64,000 bases of DNA, taken from NCBI GenBank assembly GCA_038363925.1, contig JAQQWL010000011.1, forward strand, positions 4,278,001 to 4,342,000, given 5' to 3'. Shown piece by piece: positions 26,491 to 39,500 of the stretch. The notes beneath the pieces are model-generated. The model was not told the DNA's origin. It was given only the letters and a program-made list of their open reading frames with translations, and searched no databases. The DNA is from Apiospora phragmitis (Eukaryota > Ascomycota > Sordariomycetes > Amphisphaeriales > Apiosporaceae). The position numbers and the translations under genes were made by a program. Each line of letters begins with the position of its first letter. The first letter of the stretch is position 1.

Positions 26491-27749
26491 CTATACGAAT
26501 GTCATATCGCCTTTTCTGTGACTGACAAGATCCAGGGTAGATCCGAGCGTGTGCCCAAGATAGCCAAGCATAGCCCGGCTGACTTCAGGATCTTCAGATA
26601 GTTCAGAACAGAGGTCGCGAAACGTCGCGTAGACCTCTTCCAACTTACGAAGCTCTCTCGCCAATATTTCGAGCTCCAGCCATCGGCCGTCCTCTCCATT
26701 CAAGTGATATACACCCAACGTGAAACCCAAAGGACCACCGGGGCTCCCGTTGTTGGCTACAATGCTCCCGTGTCGAAATAAGTATGGGAAGCATTCTTGT
26801 AAAAGGACGTGATTTTCCCCATCACAGTAGCAAGAAGCATAACAGCAGTATGAGTGCCAGAACGGCTCATGCACTTTGAGCATGCCATCATTGCCACGCA
26901 CCCTTCCACGGCCTTGCGGTTAAGAGAGAGGACTAGGTCAAAGGGAGGGGTGGCTGGGGACGACGCGTTGTGCAAAGCTTGGAGAGACTGTAGGCACACC
27001 GTGAAGCACGTGCAAGAGCCCTCATAGATGGTAGAGGAGGAAGATTTGTGGCGAGTGGGCACCGGTCTCATGCTCGGCGTTGCAGTTGGGCTTGGAAAGT
27101 AGTTGGAGGACATGCTCGCAGGCGTCGGGATCTGGCTATAAGCCATCATATCGTGGGCGACCGGATCGGGCCAGGCCATGGGAGTAGGCATGGTCATGTC
27201 GAATGATTGTGATCGCACATGTGCCCCAGGCATGTGTGCGGCGGAAACAGCGACGTCTCCATATTGGGTGCATGATAAGTCTGTAGGGGGTGTCCACGGC
27301 ATTGTGTGAGCATACATCTCAGGCGGAGCTGGCATACCATCATGTTCGCCCATGATTCTGTCGTCGACTCCAAGTAACGTCAGCCCTGTCGATATGGAGG
27401 GGTTCCTGCTCATGGAACCGTCGACGCTGGTAGGAGGCGTAGCCCAGCCAGAATCGAGCCTGAACATCTGCTCGGAAGATTGGGCAGTGGATGTAGCATA
27501 CATCATGGCTTTGTCGTCTCCCATGCCGGGTATATCGTTGGGTTCGGTGTTGGAATGTCCATGGTTGTTGTTACTGGCATCTGCTTTGGGTTTGCCAGCA
27601 CGACTCGACGGCGAGTAACGACACTCGATGCCACACGCAAGACATCGTGAGCAAATAGGCCTGGCCTTGGAGCATTTGACCTTGGCCAGGAAGCATCCAT
27701 CACACGAGGCGCGAAGACGGGGTTGACGAGCCTTGGCGGGGGAAGCCAT
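26491..27749 (-). CDS. AflR-type Zn2Cys6 transcription factor of the melanin cluster
   Basis: A probable pathway regulator. The N-terminus carries a Zn2Cys6 cluster with C16, C19, C26, C33, C36 and C43, in the FLAKVKCSKARP context typical of AflR proteins. A Ser/Pro/Met-rich middle follows, then an AflR regulatory domain beginning at about residue 240 (CTCFTVCLQSLQALH) and ending in an LVSHRKGDMTFV tail. There is no intron. Corrected length is 419 residues. The frame breaks near 26770: the conserved protein continues from SHTYFD in one frame to HGSIVANNGSPGGPLG in the next, so one base is missing, probably in a CC pair. It lies between the reductase and PKS1. In Pestalotiopsis fici two regulators of this pair of types (PfmaF and PfmaH) act together on DHN melanin, which supports the same role here; that is inference by analogy. 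Confidence 0.85.
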
Positions 27750-30700
27750 TCTGAATGCGATATATGACAGGAATGCTTGCAGTCTGAGACCTAAACCCGG
27801 TGTGTAACTACAATGAGCATTGCAGCAGGATGGAGAGCAGTGAGAGGCGGACGGGGTAGTAATAAAGTAGGCCGTATAAGTGAGACCCTCGGAAGGCAGA
27901 GGTCGTACAAGGTTTGTGGGGATATAAGACTGGAGGCTAGACGCGAATGAACGATGGAGTGGGCCCCTGTATGCTTAAGGGAAGGGGTGTCATATGTCAT
28001 TCTTGTATATAAGAGAACCATCGGGGAAAGTAAAGCGAAAGGAAGTTCAGCTTCTCGAAGTGGCAGAGCGTGGTGAAGAGAGGAGGGATAGGCTTGCATC
28101 CTCGAGGGTAAAAAAAAAAAGAAGGGATTGCTACTTGGACTGGGAAGGGCCCGGATAGGCAATGCAAACGATAAAACCTGATCTGTCCAAGGGACGAGAG
28201 AGGAGGGGCTAGGCCTGCTGCAGGCGGCAGAAAGCTATCTGAGCATATTCCGCTGCTCACGTCCATGGAGAGAGGGCACAGGCAGGGCCAGAAATGGATG
28301 GACATGCCCACAGAGGACAGCGGCCCGCAAGGCGGATTTAGGACGAGCTCCACCAAGTCATTCTCGTATGTAGCGTATGTAGCGTGGGTGATGGACGGAC
28401 AGGGTTGCCAGGATCTAGGATGCCTGTCAGTCAAAGAGCCGCCGAAAACCATGATCTGGGAATTAGTCCGTTGAGGGAAACGGTGAGAAGCATATCCACC
28501 AGGCCACCCCAGCGCACATGCCGAGCCTGCGAAATATACGTATGTGGCACTTGCGGATGGATAGCGAGCTATTACACATGGCAGTTGCTCAGACGGCTTG
28601 TCTGGAAGCTGAATGAAGCCCGATCTTGCTCATCCGTCGATCCTCACTTGAATTCGAACGCGTGCGGCTATGATGAAGACCGAGCTGGCGTGAACCGGGC
28701 TGAGAGAGCGCCCTGATAGACAGAATCGTGTTCAATTCAACTGAGCCCCTTTACACTTTTGCCTTAGAAGCCGCAGAAGAGTCCAAGTAGCGATGGACTT
28801 GACTCTGCGGCAGCGAGCCCATGTCAGCCAGCCGGTCAGTTCGGTCAGGTTGTAGAGAGGATAGGGGCAACAGCAAGTGCAGTGCAGTGCTGGTGGACCT
28901 TGTGCATGAGAAATAGATATGCATAAAACACTGGAGCTGTAAAGAGGCGGGACAACGGTGTACCTTGTTCAGGAGCCACATTCGAAGCCGATTCCCGTAA
29001 GCTTCCTGTGCAATTTGAGTAGGGTCGAGTCGTAAGAGGACAAGGATACCTGTCAGGAGCCCAGATAGTATCAAGGTAGTCGAGGATTTGACAGGGGTCA
29101 GCAGATGCGGCCCCATTATCTCTCGCAATGCAGGATGCAGCAAGCAAGTGGAAGGTTCGACCAACCGCATTGCCGCTGACGCTGAGAGACTCCTTCAGTC
29201 GGGCACAGAGTTTCAATGTGGGCGGAGGCTCGGACCCGAAATGGTTCAGGCTCAGAGAGGATGAGAGGATCAGTATATGCTAAAGTCCTAAGTGAAAAGA
29301 CGGGGAGACAAGTCCGGTGGAGAGCTGAATCTTTGTGCAGTAGCACTATCGATCACGTAGACAGTGACGAACAACAGCCTTAGTGATAGGAGCACCTTTC
29401 TCGAATGGATGCATTGTATCAGCGACTCTCTGTCGTCTTCCCGTTGTCTGCCTATCTTGGCAATGACACTGAGCGACGTGAGAGCCGGCCGAGTACGGCT
29501 TAGTTACCAGGACTTGGATTTCTGTGCGTCCAGGACTGGACTTGACAGAAGTCCATGTTAGATAGAGCCCATCTGTCAATGCCAACGACACTTGAGGTCC
29601 GTGATCATGTTCGAGCTGCTTATAGGATGGGGAGGACACTAAGGCACGAGTGGGTGGGAGGTGGATTTTCGGAAAGGAAATATGAGACCAAGAGAAACAG
29701 GAAGCCAGGTACTAGGATTTCGAAAATGACCAAGTTAGGCCTAGGCCAGTACATCAATGCAGGTTGATCAGGAACCTTTTCATTCCTATCCTAGGCTAAT
29801 CCTTATTTTAGCTGTGTGTGGCCTAATCAATCTCACTGATTGATAGGAGGAACCCCACTCGGATCTACGATGTCAAGAGTACATCATATCGTAAGCTAGG
29901 TAAGTAGGTAATGTAGGTACATACTACGGCCCGATCACTGCCAGAACGAGCCCTGATCTATATTCATCTCCGAGAACCATAGATGGTGGCTCTTACCTGG
30001 GCAACAAAACAACATGGAAGTCCCTAGAGAAGGTTGGCTTCTGCTATCTCTATTTACTTTCCGACTACGCTCACAATGCGCGATCCTTTGCTAGCAGGCA
30101 AGCAGATTAGCGCACTCAGGCACAGCCGCTAGCACTTGCACTGGCACTGGCACTGGCACTTGCACTGGCACGGGCGCCCGCGTTAAACGACACTATACTG
30201 TCCTTATTAAGCTACCGTTACTAGTGGGCCAGTAATTGAACTTGAATACTTAATATTCCCGGCCGTCCTGTTTGTTCTATTTGTACATCATGAACCTGAA
30301 TGCGGATCGTTCTATCAACTCCTCGTTGACTAAACACTACGTGTGTGCAGGCATGCTGTCTCCTCCCTTTACTGAGCAATCCCACTAGACATCAGACGTT
30401 TGACAGTATTCCCTACCTAGCTACCCACCTACCTACAATTAAGCATTTCGGAGCTCCGTTGCCGCTGGCCAGGGGCTGTGAAGCTAAATTCCGTCAGTAC
30501 CTACCCGCCGTTGCGACTGCTGCTGCTGCAAATATCGTAAAGACGCGTGTGGGCATTCAGTAGCAAGCCAGCCAACTGCATAATCCAGAATCCACATGCA
30601 CTCTCACAAATCTGACCCATATCAGCATCAATGACTTGTAAGGTGGCTGATCTCTACATATGCAGACCCTGCTGCCTGTGACGAATCGGCGACCTCGGCT

Positions 30701-33700
30701 TCCACCTTTTCCATCATTTCCGACTACCTGATAATGTACTTGCCTGCTGACATATATCAATAGTCTCTCGCCCTCTTTTTCAAACCGTTAAACGAGGTCA
30801 AGCTTCGCCGCACCCCAATTGGGCCAAGCACTGCGTAACCTTCATGTCTCATGTGTAGATCTACTCTAGACCTTGGAGTGTGCAGCGATCTGAGACCGCC
30901 AAGTTGGGTTTAGACTCATGACCACGTAGACTATCGCTATCATCATTGTCATATCATACACCAACTACAATGGCATGGGTAGGGCTTTTGTTGAGCATGC
31001 AACCCAGAAAGCTCGCTTGCTTACTCCATCGTATGGTATCCTCCTACCCAATCTTCCGGCTTCCACTCCGCAGGGCCAATCTCCTCAGCCACCAGAGGAA
31101 GGCCTCGATTGTTCCGCTTTGAGAACGCCACATATGCGCTGAAGCCTTGCAACACCGTAACAGCGCACCCTCCGATTCGAGTGCAGAATGCAGAATATGG
31201 ACGCCAAGCGGCGAATGTACTGCACGCCGAGGATATGTTGGCCAGCAGCCTGGTTCGGGTCTCAGGGCCCTTGGACTTATTGATTTCTCTCGTACGGGAG
31301 CCTGGAGGTGAGTGGACGGTTACAAGGTGACAGGTGCCCTACAGTTACCAGACCCGCCAGTCAAGGGTGGTTGATTCATTTCTAGCAAAGATCTGCATAT
31401 AATCCAAAGCTGAACCTTGTGACATGTTGCCAGCTGCTTTGGCTCGACGCCTCACCTGTAGCCAGCAACCTTGTCTTGCTGACAGACAGGCTCGTCCGCC
31501 ATGACCACTCTGGGGCTCTGGGGTGCCCTCCATCCGTAGCCATTTGTTCGGGTATACGGGTATAAACCACCAAACCGTATTCGTGGGGAAACCAAAAGAA
31601 GCCTGTTCACGACGGGGCGACCTCGCTCAGAAAGTGGAATGTGCTGATCATGATAAGGCCCAGCATCAAATCTGGGTTGCGTACGGTCATGTAACCAGCA
31701 TATGCAATGCAGACTGGCAGGTATGCTGCTTCATTTTACTCCCCTCATGTCATGCATGTAAGCCTGGCGGAACTTTTCAAGTACTTCATGAATCATCAAG
31801 CACTGATTGAAGCTCTGGATATGATGAGCCGCACACGCTATACGAACCTTAGGTTTGTGCTTGTGTCCACATCTCATTTCGAGTCATCGAAAAGCGACGA
31901 GCCAGTGTTCCCCTAGGGAAGTACTTGGAACTCCCCCGCAATCCCGGGCACCAGGATAAGTATCCGCGGATCTTGGATCTTCGACAGGGTACATAGGCTG
32001 GGTAAATATGTAACGAACGATGCTACGCTATTGTGGCACCTTCAGCTACAGATCCAAGTAACAGGGGTCCGAACCCACCTCGCCAAGTTTGATTTTGGAT
32101 ATGTACCGCCTGGCCGGGTGTCATATAGACAGGGCTAGGTCAGCACGCGAGTCGAAGGCTAGCTAGCGAAGAGGTAAATCAGATAAGCATATTTGGTAGG
32201 TAGATAGATGATACACAACTAAACGTACATTCATCGGAGAGATTCGGTTTCTGATTCGGGGTCGGGATAATGGCGATAGCCCGTTACACGAAGAGCATGC
32301 CGTGGGAAGGGAATACCATTCCAATTTCCAAGGCCAATCGCATGCTAATCCTTGCTTCGCCAGCAAACGACCCGATACTCTGGGAGCGAGATTCGGAACG
32401 TTTCCGATTGCGCAATAGGCAAGAACTTTTCGAGGTAGTCGAATTTGTCCAGAGATTCGCTCGACGCTAGACAAAGCCAACTGTCATCTCATCATACTGG
32501 ACTAATCGGGAGACAAGCCTTGGCCTCCTAGCGACCCCATTGTTTAGACGTGGGCGCCGGCTCGAAAATGATTCTGCCGACGCGAAACCCAGATAGGCCG
32601 TAGATGGATGCTGCAAGATTGAAGGCGTAATGATCTCGACACCAGAAAGCATGCGCCACGTCTAGAAATGGCTTGGGAGCAAGGATAAGGCTTGCTGCCT
32701 AATGTTCCTGTCCTCCTGTCCTCGACTCCTCGCAGCAATTCAGCCACCACCAATTTAAGCATACGACCTGAAACGTGAGGTCGAGTAGCCTAAGGCAACA
32801 TTTAGTGGACCCAGAGGAGTAAAGGAATTAAGCTCGTCTTCCCGAGGAATGGGCTTCCAGCAGTGCACTAAGAAATGGCTAGCTTCAATAGAAGAAGCCC
32901 TGTTCTTTGCTTCTGATTGATTGGCCAGGCGTCTGCTACTAGTAGCTCGTATCTCTGTCTGCAGGAAGCACCAGAATGAAAGGAAGACAAAAAAGGAAGC
33001 AAGTGGGTTGCAGTGAAGGGGAGCGCCTCCACAAGCCGTGCGCCTGTCTCGATTGCCGATTGCCTCTTTTGGCTTCCAGGTGAGGGGGGCAGGCAGGGAG
33101 TAGCGGTGGGTTACGCCCCTGGTTAGTTGCACTAATGTGTTACTCCCGCGCGCGTAGAGGCGATGCGGTTCTCCGAACGGGTAACAACAAACAGAGAGGA
33201 TTCTTCTTCAAGCTGCCACTGCGGGTGGGAGGCCGCATCTATTCCGAAACGACCTCGTTGCGGGCATGGGTACCTAACCCTTCGTTCGGGAAGCTTGACC
33301 GACCTCTCCTGCAGTGGGTGACAGGGAACATACACGGACGGGCGCGACGCGTGCGCGCGACATCTTCTGCTTAACCAGATCCAGTTGCTTGCCTCTCCTG
33401 TGCGAATTCGGGTTCTCCTGAAGGGAAGAGAACGGCAGAGGGCGGACGAGAGACAGAGAGAGACTAGGGGCAAAAGACGGGCTTCCAAGGGCCAAAGGCT
33501 GAATGAAACGATCCGTGTCGTCCGGTTGAATGTGCGAAAAGGATTAGTAGGATATGCACCACGAGAAGAGAGATGCAAAACACTGCCTTTGCATCCCAAA
33601 GCTTACGCATGGAAGAGTTTCACGAGAGAGGAAAAAGGCTTCCTAAAGGATGACCTGGCTGCTACCTGAACCGCATGTCGTGTACTTCAAAGAGTTCATT

Positions 33701-36527
33701 CATGCAGGATAATCAGGTCCTGTTCCACAAAGAACAGAAAGGCTTACACCGGAGGGGAAGATGCTGACATTTCGCCGCCATCAAAAGTCTAGATTTCCGC
33801 AGTGCATACACTCCATCCTGTAATCTGCACGTAGTCCTTCAAGATGCGGGCGGCTCCTCATGACTCGTGATACACAAGGTCAGCAACGCGGGTGAGTGTG
33901 GGAGGGAAGGACGGAAAGACGGGATTGATACATGTTCCTTACATAGTTCCGGAGTCGACTCCGGGCCGGACTTTTTGGTAAAGACAAAGAATCCGACCAG
34001 TGGGTTCGACGGAGGGGTGTTGGTGGTTTGTGTCTTTGTTCCGCGTGTTCGCGATGTGTGTGATGTATGTATGTGCGACCTTGCCGGCAGCCATATCACA
34101 TAGTAATGTTGGTGCTACTGGCTAGAACGCTGCAATGCAGCCATGCAGACTTGCGACGGTGTACTAGATTTCCATATCAGGCTTGAGCAGGTAAAGTACA
34201 TAGATAGTTCGCTATTGCGCTCGCTGCACACCCTGCTTAGAAATGCCACATGCACGTATGTAGCTGATCCCGGTCTCCCAAGAGGTGTCTAGGTTACCTC
34301 TTTCCAGAATGCCCAACAGATGGCAAGCTGCATCGGAGATATAATTCGATAAATGCAGGATCCCACCATGCTTTGCTGGGTTTGCCGCATCCCACTTGGA
34401 GGGAAAGAAGCGGTCATATACTTGACTTGGCAGTCCTACTAAGAGCTGGCCAGACGGGGCCCTGGAGCCGAAGAAGCAAATACAAATGAACAATAGAGAG
34501 TCAGAAGACAGACGGGAGCACAAATGCCTCCTCAGTAACGTAACATAACGTATCCTAACGGCAGGCTCTACCGGAACAAGAGGCCGACGTTCGTTTCAAC
34601 GGCACCACTACCGGACACAACCCGACCATGGTGATGTCGTTGTCGTTGTTTCTGTTGAGTCGGAGCCAATATGGTGTGTGTGAGTATGTGTTTTGCGATT
34701 GCGTAGCTGTTACCGAATAATTACGGTCCATTTCCTATTAGGATTGCTTGGAAGAGCATGCAGCGGGTAGGTAGATGGGGTTGCATGAGAGACATCTCAC
34801 TCTATCTGGAACGCGTCCTTGCTAACGTTTTCCTTCTTCTCCCCATATAGACTTCTGAGCATGTAGGGAACAGCTGCGGGAGGTTATCTTGTCGGAAGCG
34901 AGCGAAGACGGAGCAGGATGTACCCACAAGGGACTAACTGACAGTGCTTGACGTCAGGAGGGGTCATTCAGGGTGATCCCTGTCTATCCTACCATCTGTA
35001 TCAATATATTTTCTTCTTCGCTTGTTTGTGCACTCGTTGGTTCGGTACCGTAGCCCCCCTGCCCATCCGTCAAGCCGCCGAGAAGCGCCAGCTGGTCGTG
35101 CTTGGGTAATGCGTAGCATCATAAGAAGTAAAAGTGAATACGGGGTCAACTCGGCCAGGAAAAGAAAATGCAAAGGCAGCAATGAGAAAAATGCGAATGC
35201 AAAAGGGAAAGACTTGCGAACGAACTCCACCGGTTCTCCCGTACAGCATCCAAACATTTTGTTTGGATTTCTCTGAAGATGCCCGTACCTTCCGAGCGAC
35301 GCCAACATGCGCGCATACACGTACACATGCACATACACACACACACACGCAGCTAGTAGCTAGATCCCATCGTTGTTCGCAACGTGGTGCATCGTTTATG
35401 CCTGGTGCAATACCTGGTCACGGGAGGGATGCGGTGTGACCCTTCCTTTCCTAGATGGTCGCTTCAGCTCCCCACGAACAAGCAGTTGGGTTGTGATTTG
35501 TGGATATAGCTGTCGATCATTGAGAGTGATGTTGGTGCAAGTAGCATGTGTGGATGGTTGCCGGCACCCGATGTGCGAGGGAGAGAAGAGAGAGCCGGAG
35601 GGCAATGTGTGTACATGGAAGCACTCATGCGGTGGGTGTAGTGGTGAGTCACAGATTGAGAATGTCTTGTAGAGGACATACGAGCAGAACATCGGGATAA
35701 GGAATCGGAATTAGGAATTGGAATATGGGCGTTGGATTTCGGAAACAGGAGTTGACGACATCGGCCGCGATACTAGAGCCTGCAGCGGAGCAGCAGTATC
35801 GAAACAAGCTCGGCTGATCTGCACACCTATTTTCTCTCTCTCTGAGACATGCCTTTGGAGACAATGCATTGGGCCATGCTGGTGTGCAGACTGAAGACGC
35901 AGCAACATTCAATAGTTGGCTAGGCTAGGTACGAGTATGCGAGTGGTGCGCAAATGTCTGCTTATGGGTTGCTGCCAGTACCCGACTTGCAGAATTCGTG
36001 AAAGAAAGAAATGGGTTGCACAAGGTTACCGGCATCGTACTTGTCATGAGACTGGGCCGCATGTGCTACCATCATGTAGCGGCTACATTGTCAATGACGC
36101 CAACGGTGAAGAAATTTCGTCTTCACGTGGATATCGCGATAAAATAACGTCCTCCTATGTGGGTGGCATGAGGCAGTCGCAACATAATACAGCTGGAGGC
36201 AGTAGTAGGAGTCCTGGATAATAGAATATACCAGATATATAAACGTATCCTGCGACAGTCACAAAGAACGAACACGGCATAAGTGAGCTGTGGTATAAAC
36301 CAGAAAGGTATTGGTATATTATCTATATAAGTGCCGAATAACGCAGTACGAGCAGCCAGCCCGATACATCAATCTAAGAAAGGAAATAAAACAAGCCATG
36401 ATAAGCCTATGCTGTAAAGGAGCGCCGCCATGTTCCAGACCTGATTACCCAACAGATGAAATACAAAGAGTGCTTGACTATCATATACATATCGTGAAAA
36501 GGAAAGGTAAAAATGAGTGTAAGTGGC
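27750..36527. other. 8.8 kb gene-poor region between the AflR-like gene and PKS1
   Basis: No gene supported on either strand. Open frames reach 155 codons (33132-33599, minus) but overlap others and match no family I know. It contains a GCACTG hexamer array (30132-30173), TAGGTA/CCTACC motifs (29890-29920, 30411-30434) and a CA run (35334-35347). The 28.7-29.4 kb part lies upstream of the AflR-like gene and may hold its promoter. Confidence 0.5.
30132..30173. repeat. GCACTG/GCACTT hexamer tandem array
   Basis: Seven consecutive six-base units differing only in the last two positions (GCACTT, three GCACTG, GCACTT, GCACTG, GCACGG). A minisatellite-like array in non-coding DNA. Confidence 0.9.
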
Positions 36528-39500
36528 TTAGTTCTTCATGCCCTCTCGCATGAAGTCACCAAGCTGCTTGGCCAGTTCGCCGTGCATCATCGAGAAGTGG
36601 TTGCCAGGCATGTGGCGGAACTCCATCTTGCCAACGTCAAGGTATTCATCCCAACGGTTGGGACCGAAGTCGTCTCGGTTGTCGAGAAGGAAGAGAGCGT
36701 GGCCGGTTGGGTAGGGGTCTGGACGCGGGTCGGTGGGGAACTTGCACACACCATCTTCGCACCAGATGGCGGTGACCTTGGGGCACTTCTTCTTAGCGAT
36801 AGGTTCCGCCGTGTAGTTGGACAGAGCAGTGACCGAGGCAGCGAAGTGAGGAAGGAGCCACTCGGGGATTTTCTTGGCTTCGGCTGAATCACCCTCACCA
36901 AGCAGTCCGATTGACGCAAACCACGCGTGGAGACCAGCAGGCAAAGGCTCTATCGTGATGGGGCAGGGTGCGTCGATGATGATGAGGTTGGAAACTTCCT
37001 CGTTGGCCTTGGTAAGTTGGTTGACAATTTCGTAGGCAATGACACCTCCGGCACTCCAGCCAGCGACAGCATAGGGTCCCTTGGGCTGGCGGCGCTTCAT
37101 CTCGGTGATGAACTTGGTCGCCATGCCGTACACGCCACACTTGTACTCCTCGGGAGTCTTCATGAAGGGGGAGAACATGCCCCAGACTGCCACATCGGGA
37201 CCGACTTCGGAAATTTCCGTGTATGAAGTAGCGCTACCACTTCCGTCAGGGATCATGAACAGCTGCTTAGTAGCGGTACGATGGTTGCCCTGAAGGAGGA
37301 CAGATGTGGCTTTGCGGTGAGGGTAGCTGTCAACCATGGTGGATTGACTCTTGACCACCTCCTGAGACTGAGCAATAGGCTTTGGGGCCGTGGGCGCAGC
37401 AGGCTTCGAGGCAGCGATGCGCTTAGGCTTATCCTCGATGCCGAGTGCTTTCTCGATATCCTTGAGGGAGGGGTTGTGGCCGAGGAGGTCTGCAGGGATG
37501 CTCAGACCGGTCTTCTCACGGAGGATACCCAAGATGGACAGACTCATGAGCGAGTCCATGCCAAGGGCCGCCAGGTCAGGGGCAGCAATGATCTCTTCGA
37601 CCTCAACACCCATTTCGGCGCTGATAGTGTTACGGACAATGTCCTGAAGATCGCTGACATTAGAGTCACCGGAGGCGTCGCCCTTGACCGAGCCCTTTTC
37701 GCTCTCATCAGGTGGGGTTGTCACGTCAGAGTCCGTCTCCAGGTCGGCAGCCTCGGAAGAGCCACTAGAGTCAGTCGATTCCTCAGCGGTGGCAGAGCCG
37801 GCAGTCTCGAACTGAACAAGGAATGACTTGAAGGCGCCGACGGTCGCGTAGTCGTTGAAAGCGTGAGAATCGACATTCAGCTCAAGCTCTTCACGGAGGC
37901 GTCCACTGATGGTAAGTCCCATCAGAGAATCCACACCAAGATCTGAGAAGGCAATGTTATCGGCTAGCTCATCGTGACTGACACCGGTCTCCTTGGCAAC
38001 AATGTCCATGACTTGAGCGACGACCGAGGTCTTGCTCAGCTTCTTGTTGACTGCTGGCAGGTTGGACGATGTGACTTGCTTCTTCTCCTTGGTTGGGGCC
38101 TTTGCAGCGTGCTTGGCAGCGACTGGTGCAGCTCGAGCAGGAGCGGCACCAGCGGCAGCAGCACCTTGAGGCGGAAGGACGATGTTAAGAACTTTGCGTG
38201 GGATAGCCTGGAAGCGGACGTCGCCAGCAACACCAATGAGCTTCTCGCCATCAAAAATGTAGGCATCACCAGACATCATCTTAGTGCCCTTGATGTTCTG
38301 CATCCTGATATATGTCTGATACGTCTTGGTAGCTGAAAGTCTCTCAGCGAAGCGCATGGATCCCCATCCGTGAGAGATGTAAACTTGCTCCCGCGAATCG
38401 ATGGCGTCTGAACCGTTCAGGATGAAACCTGAGATGTGGCAGACGCTATCGATCCAGTAGGGTGCAGTGTGGAAGGTACCATCCTCAGGACTGGTCTGGA
38501 AGACTACCTTCGCAGTAGCCTCGCAGGTGGCACTGTCAAGGATAACCGACTCCATACCTCTGTAACGTTGATCGTAATCGACGAGAGCTGCAAAGAGCTT
38601 GTAGGCAAGACCACGGCCAATCTTGGAGGCATCGCCACGCTGCTCAGCTGCCTTAAGAGCCTCGACGCGGGACTTGATGAGGTAGCTGACGCGATCAAAT
38701 TCGCCCAGCCACTCGTCATTGTTGCCGAAGTACACCTTACAGATGGCGTGCTCTGCCTTCTGGGCACCCTCTCCGGTGGTCCAAGTCAGATCAGCATAGC
38801 CTTGGGCAGCATCTGCCTTGACGCTCATGCGGAGTATCTGGCTCTTGGCTTTGGTGTCAAAAATGAGTGTCTTAGGAACCTCCATGTGGCTGACGTTGCA
38901 CCCGATGTTCTCGACATCGGGTCGCAACAATTTATACGCATACTCGCAAGCTGTGATTGCCATATCTCCATAGAGAGATGATGGAGTCAAAGCAGTGCCG
39001 TTGACAAGGTGGCCAGAGCAGACCTTTCGAAGATCCTCTCGAGTCATCTCGGACTCGCATTCCAGAATGGCGATGTCGCCCTTGACCTCTTCTTTAGTGA
39101 TCTTCTGGACCGTAGTGGTAGAAAGAGCTGGCTTGGGTGGTTCGATAGCCTTCATACTTGCAGCCGGGAGAGCACCACGGTTCTTGGTCAAGCACCAGTC
39201 ACCGGTGTACTGAAGCCAGTAGTTCTTGTAGTCAAACGAATACGTTGGCATATCCGCCATGCGAACAGATTGGTCGAAGTCTCTGTGGAACTCATTCCAG
39301 TCAAGATTAAGACCAGCCGAGTGAAGGGTGCAAAGGCTGGCACTCAAAGTCTTGTAGGTAGGCTCATTGCGGCGCAATGTAGGCACCGCAATGGTTGTTG
39401 CACCAAATGCAGCCTTGACCATGTTAGCGCAGACTGGGTGAGGCCCAACCTCCAACCAAACTGTCTTCTCGTCGATAATGCCAGACTTCTGGGCAGAAAC

